Shown: positions 1-6,724, numbered from the stretch's first letter. The stretch: 7,268 nt of DNA from Gammaproteobacteria bacterium (GCA_027293245.1 JAPUFZ010000217.1:1-7268); one strand, 5' to 3'. The notes: generated by a model from the letters alone, not told the origin. Made by a program: numbers and translations.

Positions 1-110
1 GGAAAGCGCACCGGGATGACCACTTCGAGTCCGCCGTAGGGTTTTATTTGCAATTTTGCGTATTTGGCTTTGCGTGATACACGCAGAGAATAATCAAACG
101 CTTTAGTCAT
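1..110 (-). CDS. YgjP/DUF45-like zinc metallopeptidase, N-terminal fragment (runs off the window edge)
   Basis: An open frame begins at an ATG at 110-108 and stays open to the window edge, giving 36 complete residues. Residues 6-17 (DYSLRVSRKAKY) followed by LQIKPYGGLEVVIP resemble the start of YgjP-like (DUF45/WLM, M48-related) metallopeptidases. Those proteins typically open with a YxxRxSxRAKxxRL stretch and then a G-x-hydrophobic-E-V-hydrophobic-x-P strand. The zinc-binding HExxH motif would lie well downstream, outside the window, so catalytic competence cannot be judged. The ATG is 2 nt past the TAA of the antiporter gene and in a different frame. There is no good Shine-Dalgarno, only TAAGA overlapping the upstream stop, so translational coupling to the antiporter is likely. 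The family call rests on this short N-terminus alone. Confidence 0.6.
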   Translation of the reverse strand, partial: MTKAFDYSLRVSRKAKYAKLQIKPYGGLEVVIPVRF

Positions 111-112
111 TC

Positions 113-2071
113 TTATAAACCACACATAAGTTCAATTTCAGCACTTTGAATGTCATCTGGAGTGCCTTCGATGACCAGTACATCACCCGCTTGCAATACC
201 ACCTCGGGTAGCGGGTCGTCGCTGCTGACCTGGTTCCGTCTGAGCGCAATGATATTGATTTTATCCAGACAATTCAGAGATTCAATCGAAAGACCTTCGG
301 CGTGATAGTTAGGCAATATCTCGATACTGCGCATATGGTGCGCATCCGGCGCCTCAAAATTGATGTCTTCATCGCTATGGAAAAAGGCGCGAATACGCGC
401 ATACTGGCTCTGTCGTGCATCTCCGAGCATTTCATCGATAGCCTCCTGATCCAGACCCAGCTTAGCAAGCGTATGTTGCGCCAGCATCATACTTGATTCT
501 ATCGTATCCGGGACCACTTCGCTGGCGCCGCTTTCAAGCAGTTGCTCGAGGTGCCGGTCGTCGCGGGTACGTACGATGAGCGGAAGACCCGGACACAATT
601 CCCTCGCTGTGCGGGTGATATGTTGACTCACAATAACCTCGGGAAAAGAAATGACCAGGGCTTTGGCCCTGTCGATGCCGGCGTGGTTGAGTGTTTCGGG
701 TCGGCTGCTGTCGCCATAGTAAACCGGTTCACCGGCATCCCAGGCTTCACCGATTAGCTCCGGGTTTAATTCAAGCGCGATAAACGGAATGTTCAGGCGC
801 TTTAAAAACTGTGCCAGATTTTGTCCGGTACGCCCAAACCCGCAAAGAATTACATGGTCACTCAGGTTTTTACAGGCTTGTTCAATGTTGGACTCAGCCT
901 CACGATGATGCGAGACATAATCGCTGGCGAAATAGTTCGCAATCGCTTCATTGTGCCGAATGATGATCGGTGAGATAGCCATACTGATAACGATCGCCGC
1001 GATGATAGGCTGGCTCATCTCTATGTCCAACAAGCCGGTCACCAGGGCAAGAGCCAGCAATGCAAAACCAAATTCACTGCCCTGGCCGAGCACCAGCCCA
1101 GAGCGGATTGCGACGCCTTTTTCGAATCCAGCGAAGTGAGTGATGATCATGATGGCGAGCCCTTTGCCAACCATCAGGCCAATGGTTAAGACGCCCACAG
1201 TGATCGGATCGTTGACCATGATGGCCCAGTCAAACTGGGTGCCAACCGAGATGAAGAACAGGCCCATGAGGATATCGCGAAATGGACGAATTTCAATTTC
1301 GACGTGGTGTTGATATTCAGTTTCGGCAAGCATAATACCAGCTAGAAATGCCCCCATTGCCAGCGACAGTCCAAGTTGCCAGGTGAGCCAGGCTGCAACT
1401 AAAGCGATAAACAATATAAACAGGGTAAACAGTTCACTCGAGTGACTCGAAGCAACCCACCTGATCGCCGGACGTACCAGATATTGACCGGCATAAAAAA
1501 TCACTGCAAATGCGAATGCACCCTTAGCCAGCGCCATCGTAATGGTGGGCAACATGGAGCCAGTTTCCGGTGCCGCGAAGATCGGGATTAATACCAGAAA
1601 CGGTACCACGGCCAGGTCCTGAAACAACAGGATACCGAGCGCGATATGGCCATGGCGAGAATGCAATTCGCGTTGCTCGGTCAATAGTTTTACCGCGATT
1701 GCAGTCGATGACATGGCCAGTGCGCCACCCACAGCAAATGCGGCTTGCCAGGACAATCCCATCCAGATTCCGAGCACAATGGTGCTCACTGTCGAGACCA
1801 TGACCTGGATACTACCAATGCCAAAAACGATTTTGCGCATCGCAATCAGCCGCGGAATCGACACCTCAAGACCGATCGTGAAGAGTAAGAATACGACGCC
1901 GATTTCAGCGATCTGTTCGATTGCATGCGAATCATGAATCCATCCAAACGCATGTTCTCCTGCGAGCATGCCGACCAGTAGATAACCCAGTACCGAGGGG
2001 AAGTTCAGTTGCCTGAAAATAGCGACGCTAACAACGGAAAAAAATAGCAGTATCAGAATCTCGTTTAACAT
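113..2071 (-). CDS. CPA2/Kef-type monovalent cation:proton antiporter with RCK (TrkA-N/TrkA-C) regulatory domains
   Basis: A 652-residue inner-membrane antiporter, probably exchanging K+ (or Na+) for H+ under control of a cytoplasmic nucleotide-binding domain. The membrane domain covers about residues 3-375, roughly 12 hydrophobic segments. It carries the family marks FLLFTIGLE (62-70), SSTAIAV (121-127), GILLFQDLAVVP (146-157, with the Q-D pair at 151-152), GLFFISVGTQFD (270-281) and GQGSEFGFAL (329-338). An RCK-N Rossmann fold starts near 405 with CGFGRTG (410-416), and E434 sits at the end of the second strand as expected for dinucleotide binding. A TrkA-C-like domain fills about 575-652. 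The loop before GLFF, HHVEIEIRPF, aligns with the KefC regulatory loop HALE(S/T)DIEP. The length is slightly above E. coli KefB/KefC (about 600-620). An in-frame TAG three codons upstream fixes the ATG; the ribosome site (GACGAG) is weak. It follows the acyltransferase by 22 nt. The subfamily is sure; whether it is glutathione-gated like KefB/C cannot be told. Confidence 0.93.
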   Translation of the reverse strand: MLNEILILLFFSVVSVAIFRQLNFPSVLGYLLVGMLAGEHAFGWIHDSHAIEQIAEIGVVFLLFTIGLEVSIPRLIAMRKIVFGIGSIQVMVSTVSTIVLGIWMGLSWQAAFAVGGALAMSSTAIAVKLLTEQRELHSRHGHIALGILLFQDLAVVPFLVLIPIFAAPETGSMLPTITMALAKGAFAFAVIFYAGQYLVRPAIRWVASSHSSELFTLFILFIALVAAWLTWQLGLSLAMGAFLAGIMLAETEYQHHVEIEIRPFRDILMGLFFISVGTQFDWAIMVNDPITVGVLTIGLMVGKGLAIMIITHFAGFEKGVAIRSGLVLGQGSEFGFALLALALVTGLLDIEMSQPIIAAIVISMAISPIIIRHNEAIANYFASDYVSHHREAESNIEQACKNLSDHVILCGFGRTGQNLAQFLKRLNIPFIALELNPELIGEAWDAGEPVYYGDSSRPETLNHAGIDRAKALVISFPEVIVSQHITRTARELCPGLPLIVRTRDDRHLEQLLESGASEVVPDTIESSMMLAQHTLAKLGLDQEAIDEMLGDARQSQYARIRAFFHSDEDINFEAPDAHHMRSIEILPNYHAEGLSIESLNCLDKINIIALRRNQVSSDDPLPEVVLQAGDVLVIEGTPDDIQSAEIELMCGL

Positions 2072-2093
2072 GCTCGTCTAAGTTGACCCGGTA

Positions 2094-3374
2094 TCAGTTC
2101 CGCATTTTTATGAAGGGTTGTTCGATAAAAACGTGAAAAATCACCGAAAAGATAAAAGTAAAAAATACCGTTAAGAAGAACAACGCGAACAGGTAATACT
2201 CGCCCACCACTGGAACCATTTCCTCGTCGGTGGTTTGGAACAGGATGACTGCGGAAAGTACGATAAAAATAAAGTGGAAAAAATAAATCGGTAAGATGAG
2301 CTGGGCAATGGGGTACCAGAACTTTCGAGATACAAACCACTTAATCGGATTGAGCGCCTTTGAGCCGTAGATGGCAAAAAATGTTGCAATCGCAAAACCG
2401 GTGGTGAAAAGATTTTTATTGGAGGCGATGTAATTCAGGTTTCTGAGTTCGCTAAGATCCTGATAGTAAGGGTCGCTTGGCATATGAATCGCTATATAAC
2501 TGGCCCAGTACATCAGACCGAAGCCAAGCCCGTAAGCGACGATATTTATCAGCGGAAAACGCTCTGTCATAGCCGTGATTTCCGCACCCTTGGTCAGGCC
2601 GATGTAAGCGACTATTAATCCGAGCGCGAAGGGTCCGAATCGAGTGTGCAGGTTATAGTATAAAAGGTCCGCCTGTAGCCGGGTCGTGGCGGTACCCAGG
2701 TAAAAAGAATATTGGGTAGTGTCATTTAGCTCAGGATGGGTGAAGACGATGACATAGCGTAAAATTACTACTGCTATGAATAGCAGCACAAACAGCAACA
2801 GCCGGTGCCGGGTGGCGAATATGATCATCACGATAAAAGGTACGATCAGGTAAAACTGCATTTGCACCGCCAGTGACCAACCGACCGGCACGATATTTCT
2901 ATATTCCGCCGAAAAATTGGTGATGAAAAGCAGGTTTGACCAGATATACTGAATATTTCTTTCGAAATCGGTCATCGTATAAATTGCCAGCGCTACCAGA
3001 AATAGGGGGTAAATCCGCATGACCCGACGCTTGTAAAACCGCATGACGTCAATAGAGCTGGTTTTTTGATATTCGCGGATCAGGGTTATACCCATCAGGA
3101 ATCCGGACACCAGGAATAAACAATCCGAACCGCGGACCTGCCATACCCAGTTTAAATAGGAAGGTAAGCCCTCGACGAACAGCCGGTTTTTCTCTTCGTC
3201 GTATATTTTGGTATATCCAAACAGACAATGGAACAGCACTACGTTCAGCATGGTGATCGCGCGCATGCCGTCAATCGGAGCAAAGCGTTCCTGACTACCG
3301 AAAAAAACACCTTTCAGGTGCTCTTTAAAGGCAAAATAATTCTTGCCCGAAGGGGCACTATCGGCAGCAGGCAT
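2094..3374 (-). CDS. Acyltransferase family 3 (OafA/YrhL-like) integral membrane protein
   Basis: A 426-residue polytopic membrane protein with about ten hydrophobic segments, expected to move an acyl group (often acetyl) from a cytoplasmic donor onto an envelope sugar, lipid or other acceptor. Family motifs are in order: RFAPIDGMRAITML...FHC at 30-50, with H49 in the position of the presumed catalytic histidine; FYKRRVMRIYPLF at 113-125; GWSLAVQMQFYLIVP at 165-179; LPIYFFHFIFI near 361-371; and FIEQPFIKM at 416-424. In most bacterial members the third motif reads WSLSVExQFY; here the acidic residue is Gln171, nearer to the W-x-L-x-x-x-MQF form of eukaryotic NRF-6-like members. No SGNH domain is fused at the C-terminus. 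An in-frame TGA directly before the ATG makes this the earliest possible start; AGAG a few bases upstream is a poor ribosome site. The substrate is unknown, and neighbouring genes give no polysaccharide context. It is probably cotranscribed with the antiporter 22 nt downstream. Confidence 0.9.
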   Translation of the reverse strand: MPAADSAPSGKNYFAFKEHLKGVFFGSQERFAPIDGMRAITMLNVVLFHCLFGYTKIYDEEKNRLFVEGLPSYLNWVWQVRGSDCLFLVSGFLMGITLIREYQKTSSIDVMRFYKRRVMRIYPLFLVALAIYTMTDFERNIQYIWSNLLFITNFSAEYRNIVPVGWSLAVQMQFYLIVPFIVMIIFATRHRLLLFVLLFIAVVILRYVIVFTHPELNDTTQYSFYLGTATTRLQADLLYYNLHTRFGPFALGLIVAYIGLTKGAEITAMTERFPLINIVAYGLGFGLMYWASYIAIHMPSDPYYQDLSELRNLNYIASNKNLFTTGFAIATFFAIYGSKALNPIKWFVSRKFWYPIAQLILPIYFFHFIFIVLSAVILFQTTDEEMVPVVGEYYLFALFFLTVFFTFIFSVIFHVFIEQPFIKMRN

Positions 3375-3530
3375 TCAGTTCTCTATTGTTAAACGGTGTT
3401 GTGCATTGTCGCCATTGTTTGGCAGCGGCATTCTACGCACCTTCACTACAGATTGGTAGTCGCTGGAGAATCGATGACAAGGATTTGCCAGTTGCCCCCT
3501 GAAATTCATCCCCTTCGTGCAATATGCGTG
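3375..3530. other. 156-bp intergenic spacer between TTC38-like and acyltransferase genes
   Basis: No tRNA-like structure, recognisable non-coding RNA or intrinsic terminator is visible. The best -10-like hexamer for the acyltransferase on the minus strand is TAGAAT (3435-3430), but it lacks a reasonable -35. A small stem, ACTAC/GTAGT with a 6-nt loop (3445-3460), has no T-run. A tiny frame (ATGCCGCTG...) ends at the TGA touching the acyltransferase ATG, with no sign of being a gene beyond its position. Whether transcription reads through from the TTC38 gene or restarts here is undecided. Confidence 0.4.
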
Positions 3531-4865
3531 CTAGATAACCTGCTTGTTGGCAAATCGGAGACTCAGAGGTGATAACGGCTTGTGCACCAGACGTTCACTT
3601 GTCAAGCTGTGGCTCAGGCCCAGGTTGCCAGAGCGAATCGCGGCTTCGGTGAGGGTTTGTGTCAATATATCCCGTTGTGCATGACTGCCACCGAAGCGAT
3701 GCGCAAGGGTACGAATGGGTGAAAGTTTGTCGATCGCGTCGTCATAGCGTTGCTGTCCGAATGCGATCATTGCATCGCAGATTGCTATACCCACATCGCC
3801 AGCCATCATCGCGCTAACACCGATGTTATTATTCGCAGCCGATCGAACGGCCTTTAACACCTCGTTTGCCGCGTCGAAACGCCCGGCACCGACTAACGAT
3901 ATCACCGCGTGCATGTCATTGAAGGCATAGTAGCCGTTTTCCACCGGGGTTTTTGCTGCCCACAGGCTAGCCAGTCGATCCCAGCGTTGACTAACATCAA
4001 CCCCCTGCAAATACAGGCGCCATAACAATGCCGAGGCGTCGCATAACTGCAGCGATACATCCGAATCTTCGGGCAGAATCTGCTTGTCGTAGAGCTCAAG
4101 TGCACCGTCAAAGTCTTCGTGCTCGATGTGATACAGGGCGAGATGCCACCAATTGTGGAAGGCAAAACCGTTATCGGGTGCCCAGTCCTGTTCGCGGCTG
4201 GTGTACATCAGCTTGCCTTCCTCGTAGCGGCCCAGCATTTCCAGCGTATGCGCGAGGGCATGTACCGACCAGCCATCACGAGGCTCGATATCAAGCGCCG
4301 CATTCGCGGTAGCTTCTGATTTATCGTACTGGTTGCATTCTTCGAAGCCAAATGCCTGCATACCCAGGATATACGAATAGCCAGGCACCGATTTATCCCA
4401 CCGGCTCATTGCCCGGCCAATGCGATCGCGCAGGTTGAAACAGTCGCCGCGATAGAAATCGGTGAGATGACCCAATTGTAATGTCATCGCATCACGTGGG
4501 AAATCCGCCAGTACATTGTCCCAGGTGAGACTGGCCAGGTCCCAATGTCCTTCCATCCACTGTCTCGCTGCAAGGGTTAGTCGTTTCTCGCGGTCATTGG
4601 CTTTAGCCGCAAGTGATTCTGCAGCCTCGATATGCTCGCGTATCATCGGAATGTATTGCCGTTCGGTCATCATCAGCAATACACTGGCATAGAACACGTG
4701 GCCGAGAACAAATTCGGGGTCATGCTCCAGAGTTTTTTCCAGCGTCACGGTGGGGTCGCCAAAATAGGACTGAAACTGGAGTAACGCGGTTTCGAAATTG
4801 GCGAGCGATTCGGCCTTACAAAATGAAACTGGTACGCCGCGGGCGTCTTGCTGGGTTGAAGCCAT
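3531..4865 (-). CDS. Tetratricopeptide repeat protein 38 (TTC38) family protein
   Basis: A soluble, all-helical 444-residue protein with no signal peptide or membrane segment. It matches the TTC38 family along its whole length, as judged from memory of the human protein (about 469 residues). Shared blocks are an early D-P-x-F-V-x-G-H segment (49-56), REKRLTLAA (92-100), DGWSVHALAHTLEM (197-210), HNWWHLALYHIE (237-248), ALELYDKQILP (255-265), GVDVSQRW (288-295), GGSHAQRDI (392-400) and a KPLSPLSLR tail (429-437). The conserved His and Trp in the two central blocks are more than TPR packing normally needs. Helical repeats of roughly 34 residues are scattered from about 45 to 410. The molecular role is not known in bacteria or eukaryotes; a scaffold is the default guess and an enzymatic role is not excluded. 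The start is secure: AAGGAG lies 7 nt before the ATG, with an exact TATAAT about 30 bp further up. Confidence 0.9.
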   Translation of the reverse strand: MASTQQDARGVPVSFCKAESLANFETALLQFQSYFGDPTVTLEKTLEHDPEFVLGHVFYASVLLMMTERQYIPMIREHIEAAESLAAKANDREKRLTLAARQWMEGHWDLASLTWDNVLADFPRDAMTLQLGHLTDFYRGDCFNLRDRIGRAMSRWDKSVPGYSYILGMQAFGFEECNQYDKSEATANAALDIEPRDGWSVHALAHTLEMLGRYEEGKLMYTSREQDWAPDNGFAFHNWWHLALYHIEHEDFDGALELYDKQILPEDSDVSLQLCDASALLWRLYLQGVDVSQRWDRLASLWAAKTPVENGYYAFNDMHAVISLVGAGRFDAANEVLKAVRSAANNNIGVSAMMAGDVGIAICDAMIAFGQQRYDDAIDKLSPIRTLAHRFGGSHAQRDILTQTLTEAAIRSGNLGLSHSLTSERLVHKPLSPLSLRFANKQVI

Positions 4866-4872
4866 CCTGGTA

Positions 4873-4878
4873 CTCCTT
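4873..4878 (-). promoter_or_regulatory. Strong Shine-Dalgarno of the TTC38-like gene
   Basis: The minus strand reads AAGGAG, a full match to the anti-Shine-Dalgarno core, with a 7-nt spacer (TACCAGG) to the ATG at 4865. It is the strongest ribosome site in the window and settles the start codon. Confidence 0.85.
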
Positions 4879-4892
4879 CGGTGTTTTTTTAC

Positions 4893-4922
4893 ATTATAAC
4901 GCCAGCTTGAGTACAGACATAA
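4893..4922 (-). promoter_or_regulatory. Likely sigma70 promoter of the TTC38-like gene
   Basis: On the minus strand an exact TATAAT occupies 4898-4893. The best -35 candidate at an 18-bp spacing is TTATGT (4922-4917), which matches the consensus poorly, so activity may need an activator or UP-like A/T sequence; TTTTAAATAATT lies just upstream. Transcription would begin near 4886, in or beside a run of seven A residues, giving a leader of about 20 nt that holds the AAGGAG. The element sits in the 67-bp gap after the amidohydrolase stop. Confidence 0.55.
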
Positions 4923-4932
4923 TTATTTAAAA

Positions 4933-6174
4933 CTAACCTTCGCGGCTTTTGGCTAACAAAACCTGGAGTAAAACATCGGCGCCGGCGCGCAGATGTTCTG
5001 GCTCGGTGTATTCTGCGACATTGTGACTAATGCCATCGCGACTGGGCACGAAGATCATTGCGGTGGGGCAATTAGGAGCGAACATTTGAGCGTCATGTCC
5101 TGCGCCTGAAGGCATTTTCCTGACTTTGTAATCGAGCGATCTTGCCGTCTCAGCCACCAGCTTAACCATGCTGTGGTCAAATTCTACCGGCTCAAATCTG
5201 GCCAGCGTTCGGCTCTCGAAAGTGACAGCTTCGCTGTTACAGATTTCAGTAACAAAATCGGCCATCGAATGCTCGGCCTGTTGCAATTTTTGCTCGTCGG
5301 TATTACGTAAATCGACAGTGACCAAAGCTGCTCTGGCGATGACATTGATGAGGTTCGGGCTGAGTTCTGTGACGCCAACGGTAGCGACCTGATCAGCACC
5401 CATCGATTTCGCTATCCGTCGTGCTTCTACTGATATAGCCGACGCGACATAGCCGGCATCCTGGCGCAACTGCATCGGCGTGGTTCCGGCGTGATTAGAA
5501 GTTCCGGATAAGCGGTACTCGGTCCAGGATATGCCCTGAACTCCTTCTACCGCGCCTATTTCGTAATTCCCGGTCTGCAGAACTGGACCCTGTTCGACAT
5601 GCAGTTCGATAAAACAATCGGCACGGAATGCGCCCGTCTGCGTGTCCCCGGCGTAACCTGTTTTATCGAGTTCCTCGCCCAGGGTCGAACCATCGATACC
5701 GATAATCCTGAGCATATCTTCGACCTCGAAAACGCCCTGGTGTACGGCACTGCCCATCATATCCGGCGCAAACCGTGCACCTTCTTCATTGGTGAAAAAA
5801 CCGACAGCGAGTGACTTACGCGTGGTTAGATTGGCTTGATTCAGGGTTGCTATTACTTCGAGACCCGCGAGCACGCCGAGGCTGCCATCGTAGCGTCCGC
5901 CGGTTGCGACGGTATCAATGTGCGATCCAGTCAATACCGGCGCCGCCGGTTCGATTCCCGCACGCATACCGATGACATTTCCTATGCGATCGATCGATAT
6001 ATCCAGATGCAGTTCCTTCATCCAGCCGACCACGAGGTCACGCCCACGTCGGTCTTCATCAGTAAGAGCCATTCGGCAAACGCCGCCGCCATCGATGGCA
6101 CCAATCTGCGCGAGTGTTTCGATCCGGTTTAAAAGTCGGTCCAGGTCAATGCGGAGATTGCTGGATTTCAGCAC
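4933..6174 (-). CDS. M20-family Zn-dependent amidohydrolase (N-carbamoyl-L-amino acid hydrolase / allantoate amidohydrolase group)
   Basis: A 413-residue cytoplasmic enzyme that should hydrolyse a carbamoyl or ureido C-N bond: an N-carbamoyl-amino acid to the amino acid, CO2 and ammonia, or allantoate and relatives. The dinuclear metal site looks complete: H85 in GSHIDTV, D96 in GGRYDG, E131 in NEEGARF with E130 as the general base, H192 in ELHVEQGP, and H384 in SHNVAEYT. The central lid/dimer domain (about 212-330) carries SNHAGTTPM with H228, N277 in PNLINVIA and R290 in VDLRNTD, which in this group help bind the substrate carboxylate. SGAGHDAQ (356-363) is typical. The length is normal for the family. 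The start is GTG at 6174, with GGAG 4 nt upstream; it is the only usual start codon between the preceding CBS-gene stop and the conserved region, and that stop is in the same frame. No hydantoinase, racemase or purine-catabolism gene is visible nearby, so the substrate stays open. Confidence 0.92.
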   Translation of the reverse strand: MLKSSNLRIDLDRLLNRIETLAQIGAIDGGGVCRMALTDEDRRGRDLVVGWMKELHLDISIDRIGNVIGMRAGIEPAAPVLTGSHIDTVATGGRYDGSLGVLAGLEVIATLNQANLTTRKSLAVGFFTNEEGARFAPDMMGSAVHQGVFEVEDMLRIIGIDGSTLGEELDKTGYAGDTQTGAFRADCFIELHVEQGPVLQTGNYEIGAVEGVQGISWTEYRLSGTSNHAGTTPMQLRQDAGYVASAISVEARRIAKSMGADQVATVGVTELSPNLINVIARAALVTVDLRNTDEQKLQQAEHSMADFVTEICNSEAVTFESRTLARFEPVEFDHSMVKLVAETARSLDYKVRKMPSGAGHDAQMFAPNCPTAMIFVPSRDGISHNVAEYTEPEHLRAGADVLLQVLLAKSREG

Positions 6175-6201
6175 AAGGCTCCAGTGTTCAGGTGTTTGCT
6201 G

Positions 6202-6630
6202 TCACGATGCGATATACTGGCGCATCGCTTCGGCCTCGGCCTGCACTTCCGAGATGCGGTACTTCACCAGATCGCCGACGCTGATGACTCCGACCAGGTC
6301 ATCTCCATCGAATACCGGCAAATGCCTGATTCGACGATCGGTCATCATTGCCATGGCTTCTAAAACCGTATCACTTGGAGCACATTTAATCAGCCTGGTA
6401 GTCATCAATTCCGATACTGGTACATCGTGCAGGTCGGCACCATGCGGCCCCATACCACCGACTATATCTCGCTCAGATATAATTCCGGCTATTTTGCCGG
6501 AGTCGTCCTCGACCAGCAAGGCGCCTATTTTCTTATCCGTTAGCGCGACCGCTGCATCGGCGATACTGGCAGTGGATTTTATTTTGAAGATATCGTTACT
6601 TTTTTGACGTAATACATTAGATAGTATCAT
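6202..6630 (-). CDS. Two-CBS-domain protein, probable adenine-nucleotide-sensing regulator
   Basis: A small soluble protein of 142 residues made almost wholly of one CBS pair (Bateman module). CBS1 covers about residues 7-60, ending in GKIAGIISERDIV; CBS2 covers about 72-126, with RHLPVFDGDDLVGVISVGDLVKYRI. A short charged helix (about 127-142, ending QYIAS) closes it. The conserved S/T-x-x-D after each Ile-Ser strand (SERD, SVGD) is where CBS domains usually contact ribose phosphate, so binding of AMP/ATP or a related nucleotide is likely; no effector domain is attached. ATG at 6630 is preferred over the in-frame GTG one codon earlier because it lies 6 nt after AAGGAG, whereas the GTG would be only 3 nt away. 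The amidohydrolase follows after 27 nt and is probably cotranscribed, which raises but does not prove a regulatory link. Confidence 0.9.
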   Translation of the reverse strand: MILSNVLRQKSNDIFKIKSTASIADAAVALTDKKIGALLVEDDSGKIAGIISERDIVGGMGPHGADLHDVPVSELMTTRLIKCAPSDTVLEAMAMMTDRRIRHLPVFDGDDLVGVISVGDLVKYRISEVQAEAEAMRQYIAS

Positions 6631-6636
6631 CACACT

Positions 6637-6642
6637 CTCCTT
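6637..6642 (-). promoter_or_regulatory. Shine-Dalgarno of the CBS gene, deciding its start
   Basis: The minus strand reads AAGGAG with a 6-nt spacer (AGTGTG) to the ATG at 6630. The alternative GTG at 6633 would have only a 3-nt spacer. The 5' edge of the site directly abuts the hairpin at 6643-6658. Confidence 0.75.
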
Positions 6643-6658
6643 TCCCGAAACCTCGGGA
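6643..6658 (-). promoter_or_regulatory. 6-bp stem, 4-nt-loop hairpin in the CBS-gene leader
   Basis: The minus strand reads TCCCGAGGTTTCGGGA, a perfect 6-bp inverted repeat around GGTT. It has no following U-run, so it is not an intrinsic terminator. Its 3' arm ends exactly where the AAGGAG ribosome site begins, so it could affect translation initiation or mRNA stability. It may also be an operator half-site pair or chance; a 6-bp stem is short. Confidence 0.4.
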
Positions 6659-6686
6659 TAAGCCCATTATCTAAATCTCAAGTTAA

Positions 6687-6715
6687 AGTATAGGCTATCG
6701 CGAGCTTCTGTTGAA
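6687..6715 (-). promoter_or_regulatory. Possible sigma70 promoter for the CBS-amidohydrolase unit
   Basis: On the minus strand TTCAAC (6715-6710) and TATACT (6692-6687) are 17 bp apart. The -10 has one mismatch to TATAAT; the -35 matches TTGACA at only three positions. It lies in the 91-bp gap between the TPR gene and the CBS gene. The predicted leader would be about 50 nt and would include the hairpin at 6643-6658. Confidence 0.35.
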
Positions 6716-6724
6716 TACCCAATT

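Noticed and set aside
2065..2340. 91-codon minus-strand frame overlapping the acyltransferase 3' end and the antiporter start
   Set aside because: It lies in another frame of the acyltransferase, whose C-terminal family motifs (LPIYFFHF, FIEQPF) are intact there. The alternative product has no family features.
3376..3432. Tiny leader peptide frame ending at the TGA directly before the acyltransferase ATG
   Set aside because: It has 18 codons, no Shine-Dalgarno and no attenuation-type codon run or terminator hairpin. The contact with the ATG alone is not enough.
3430..3435. TAGAAT as a -10 element for the acyltransferase
   Set aside because: No acceptable -35 hexamer lies 16-18 bp upstream and there is no extended -10 TG; it is too weak to list as a promoter.
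3445..3460. ACTAC/GTAGT stem-loop as a terminator after the TTC38 gene
   Set aside because: The stem is only 5 bp, A/T-containing, with a 6-nt loop and no T-run on either strand.
4613..4930. 105-codon plus-strand frame opposite the TTC38 start region
   Set aside because: It is antisense to the conserved N-terminus, promoter and ribosome site of the TTC38 gene and has an Arg-rich composition typical of a shadow frame.
5918..6607. 229-codon plus-strand open frame opposite the amidohydrolase and CBS genes
   Set aside because: It is antisense to two well-supported genes and crosses their junction. The product is Ser/Arg/Ile-rich with no recognisable motif, and no plus-strand promoter or ribosome site stands out.
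6631..6633. GTG at 6633 as the CBS gene start
   Set aside because: It would be only 3 nt from the AAGGAG; the ATG right after it has a 6-nt spacer.
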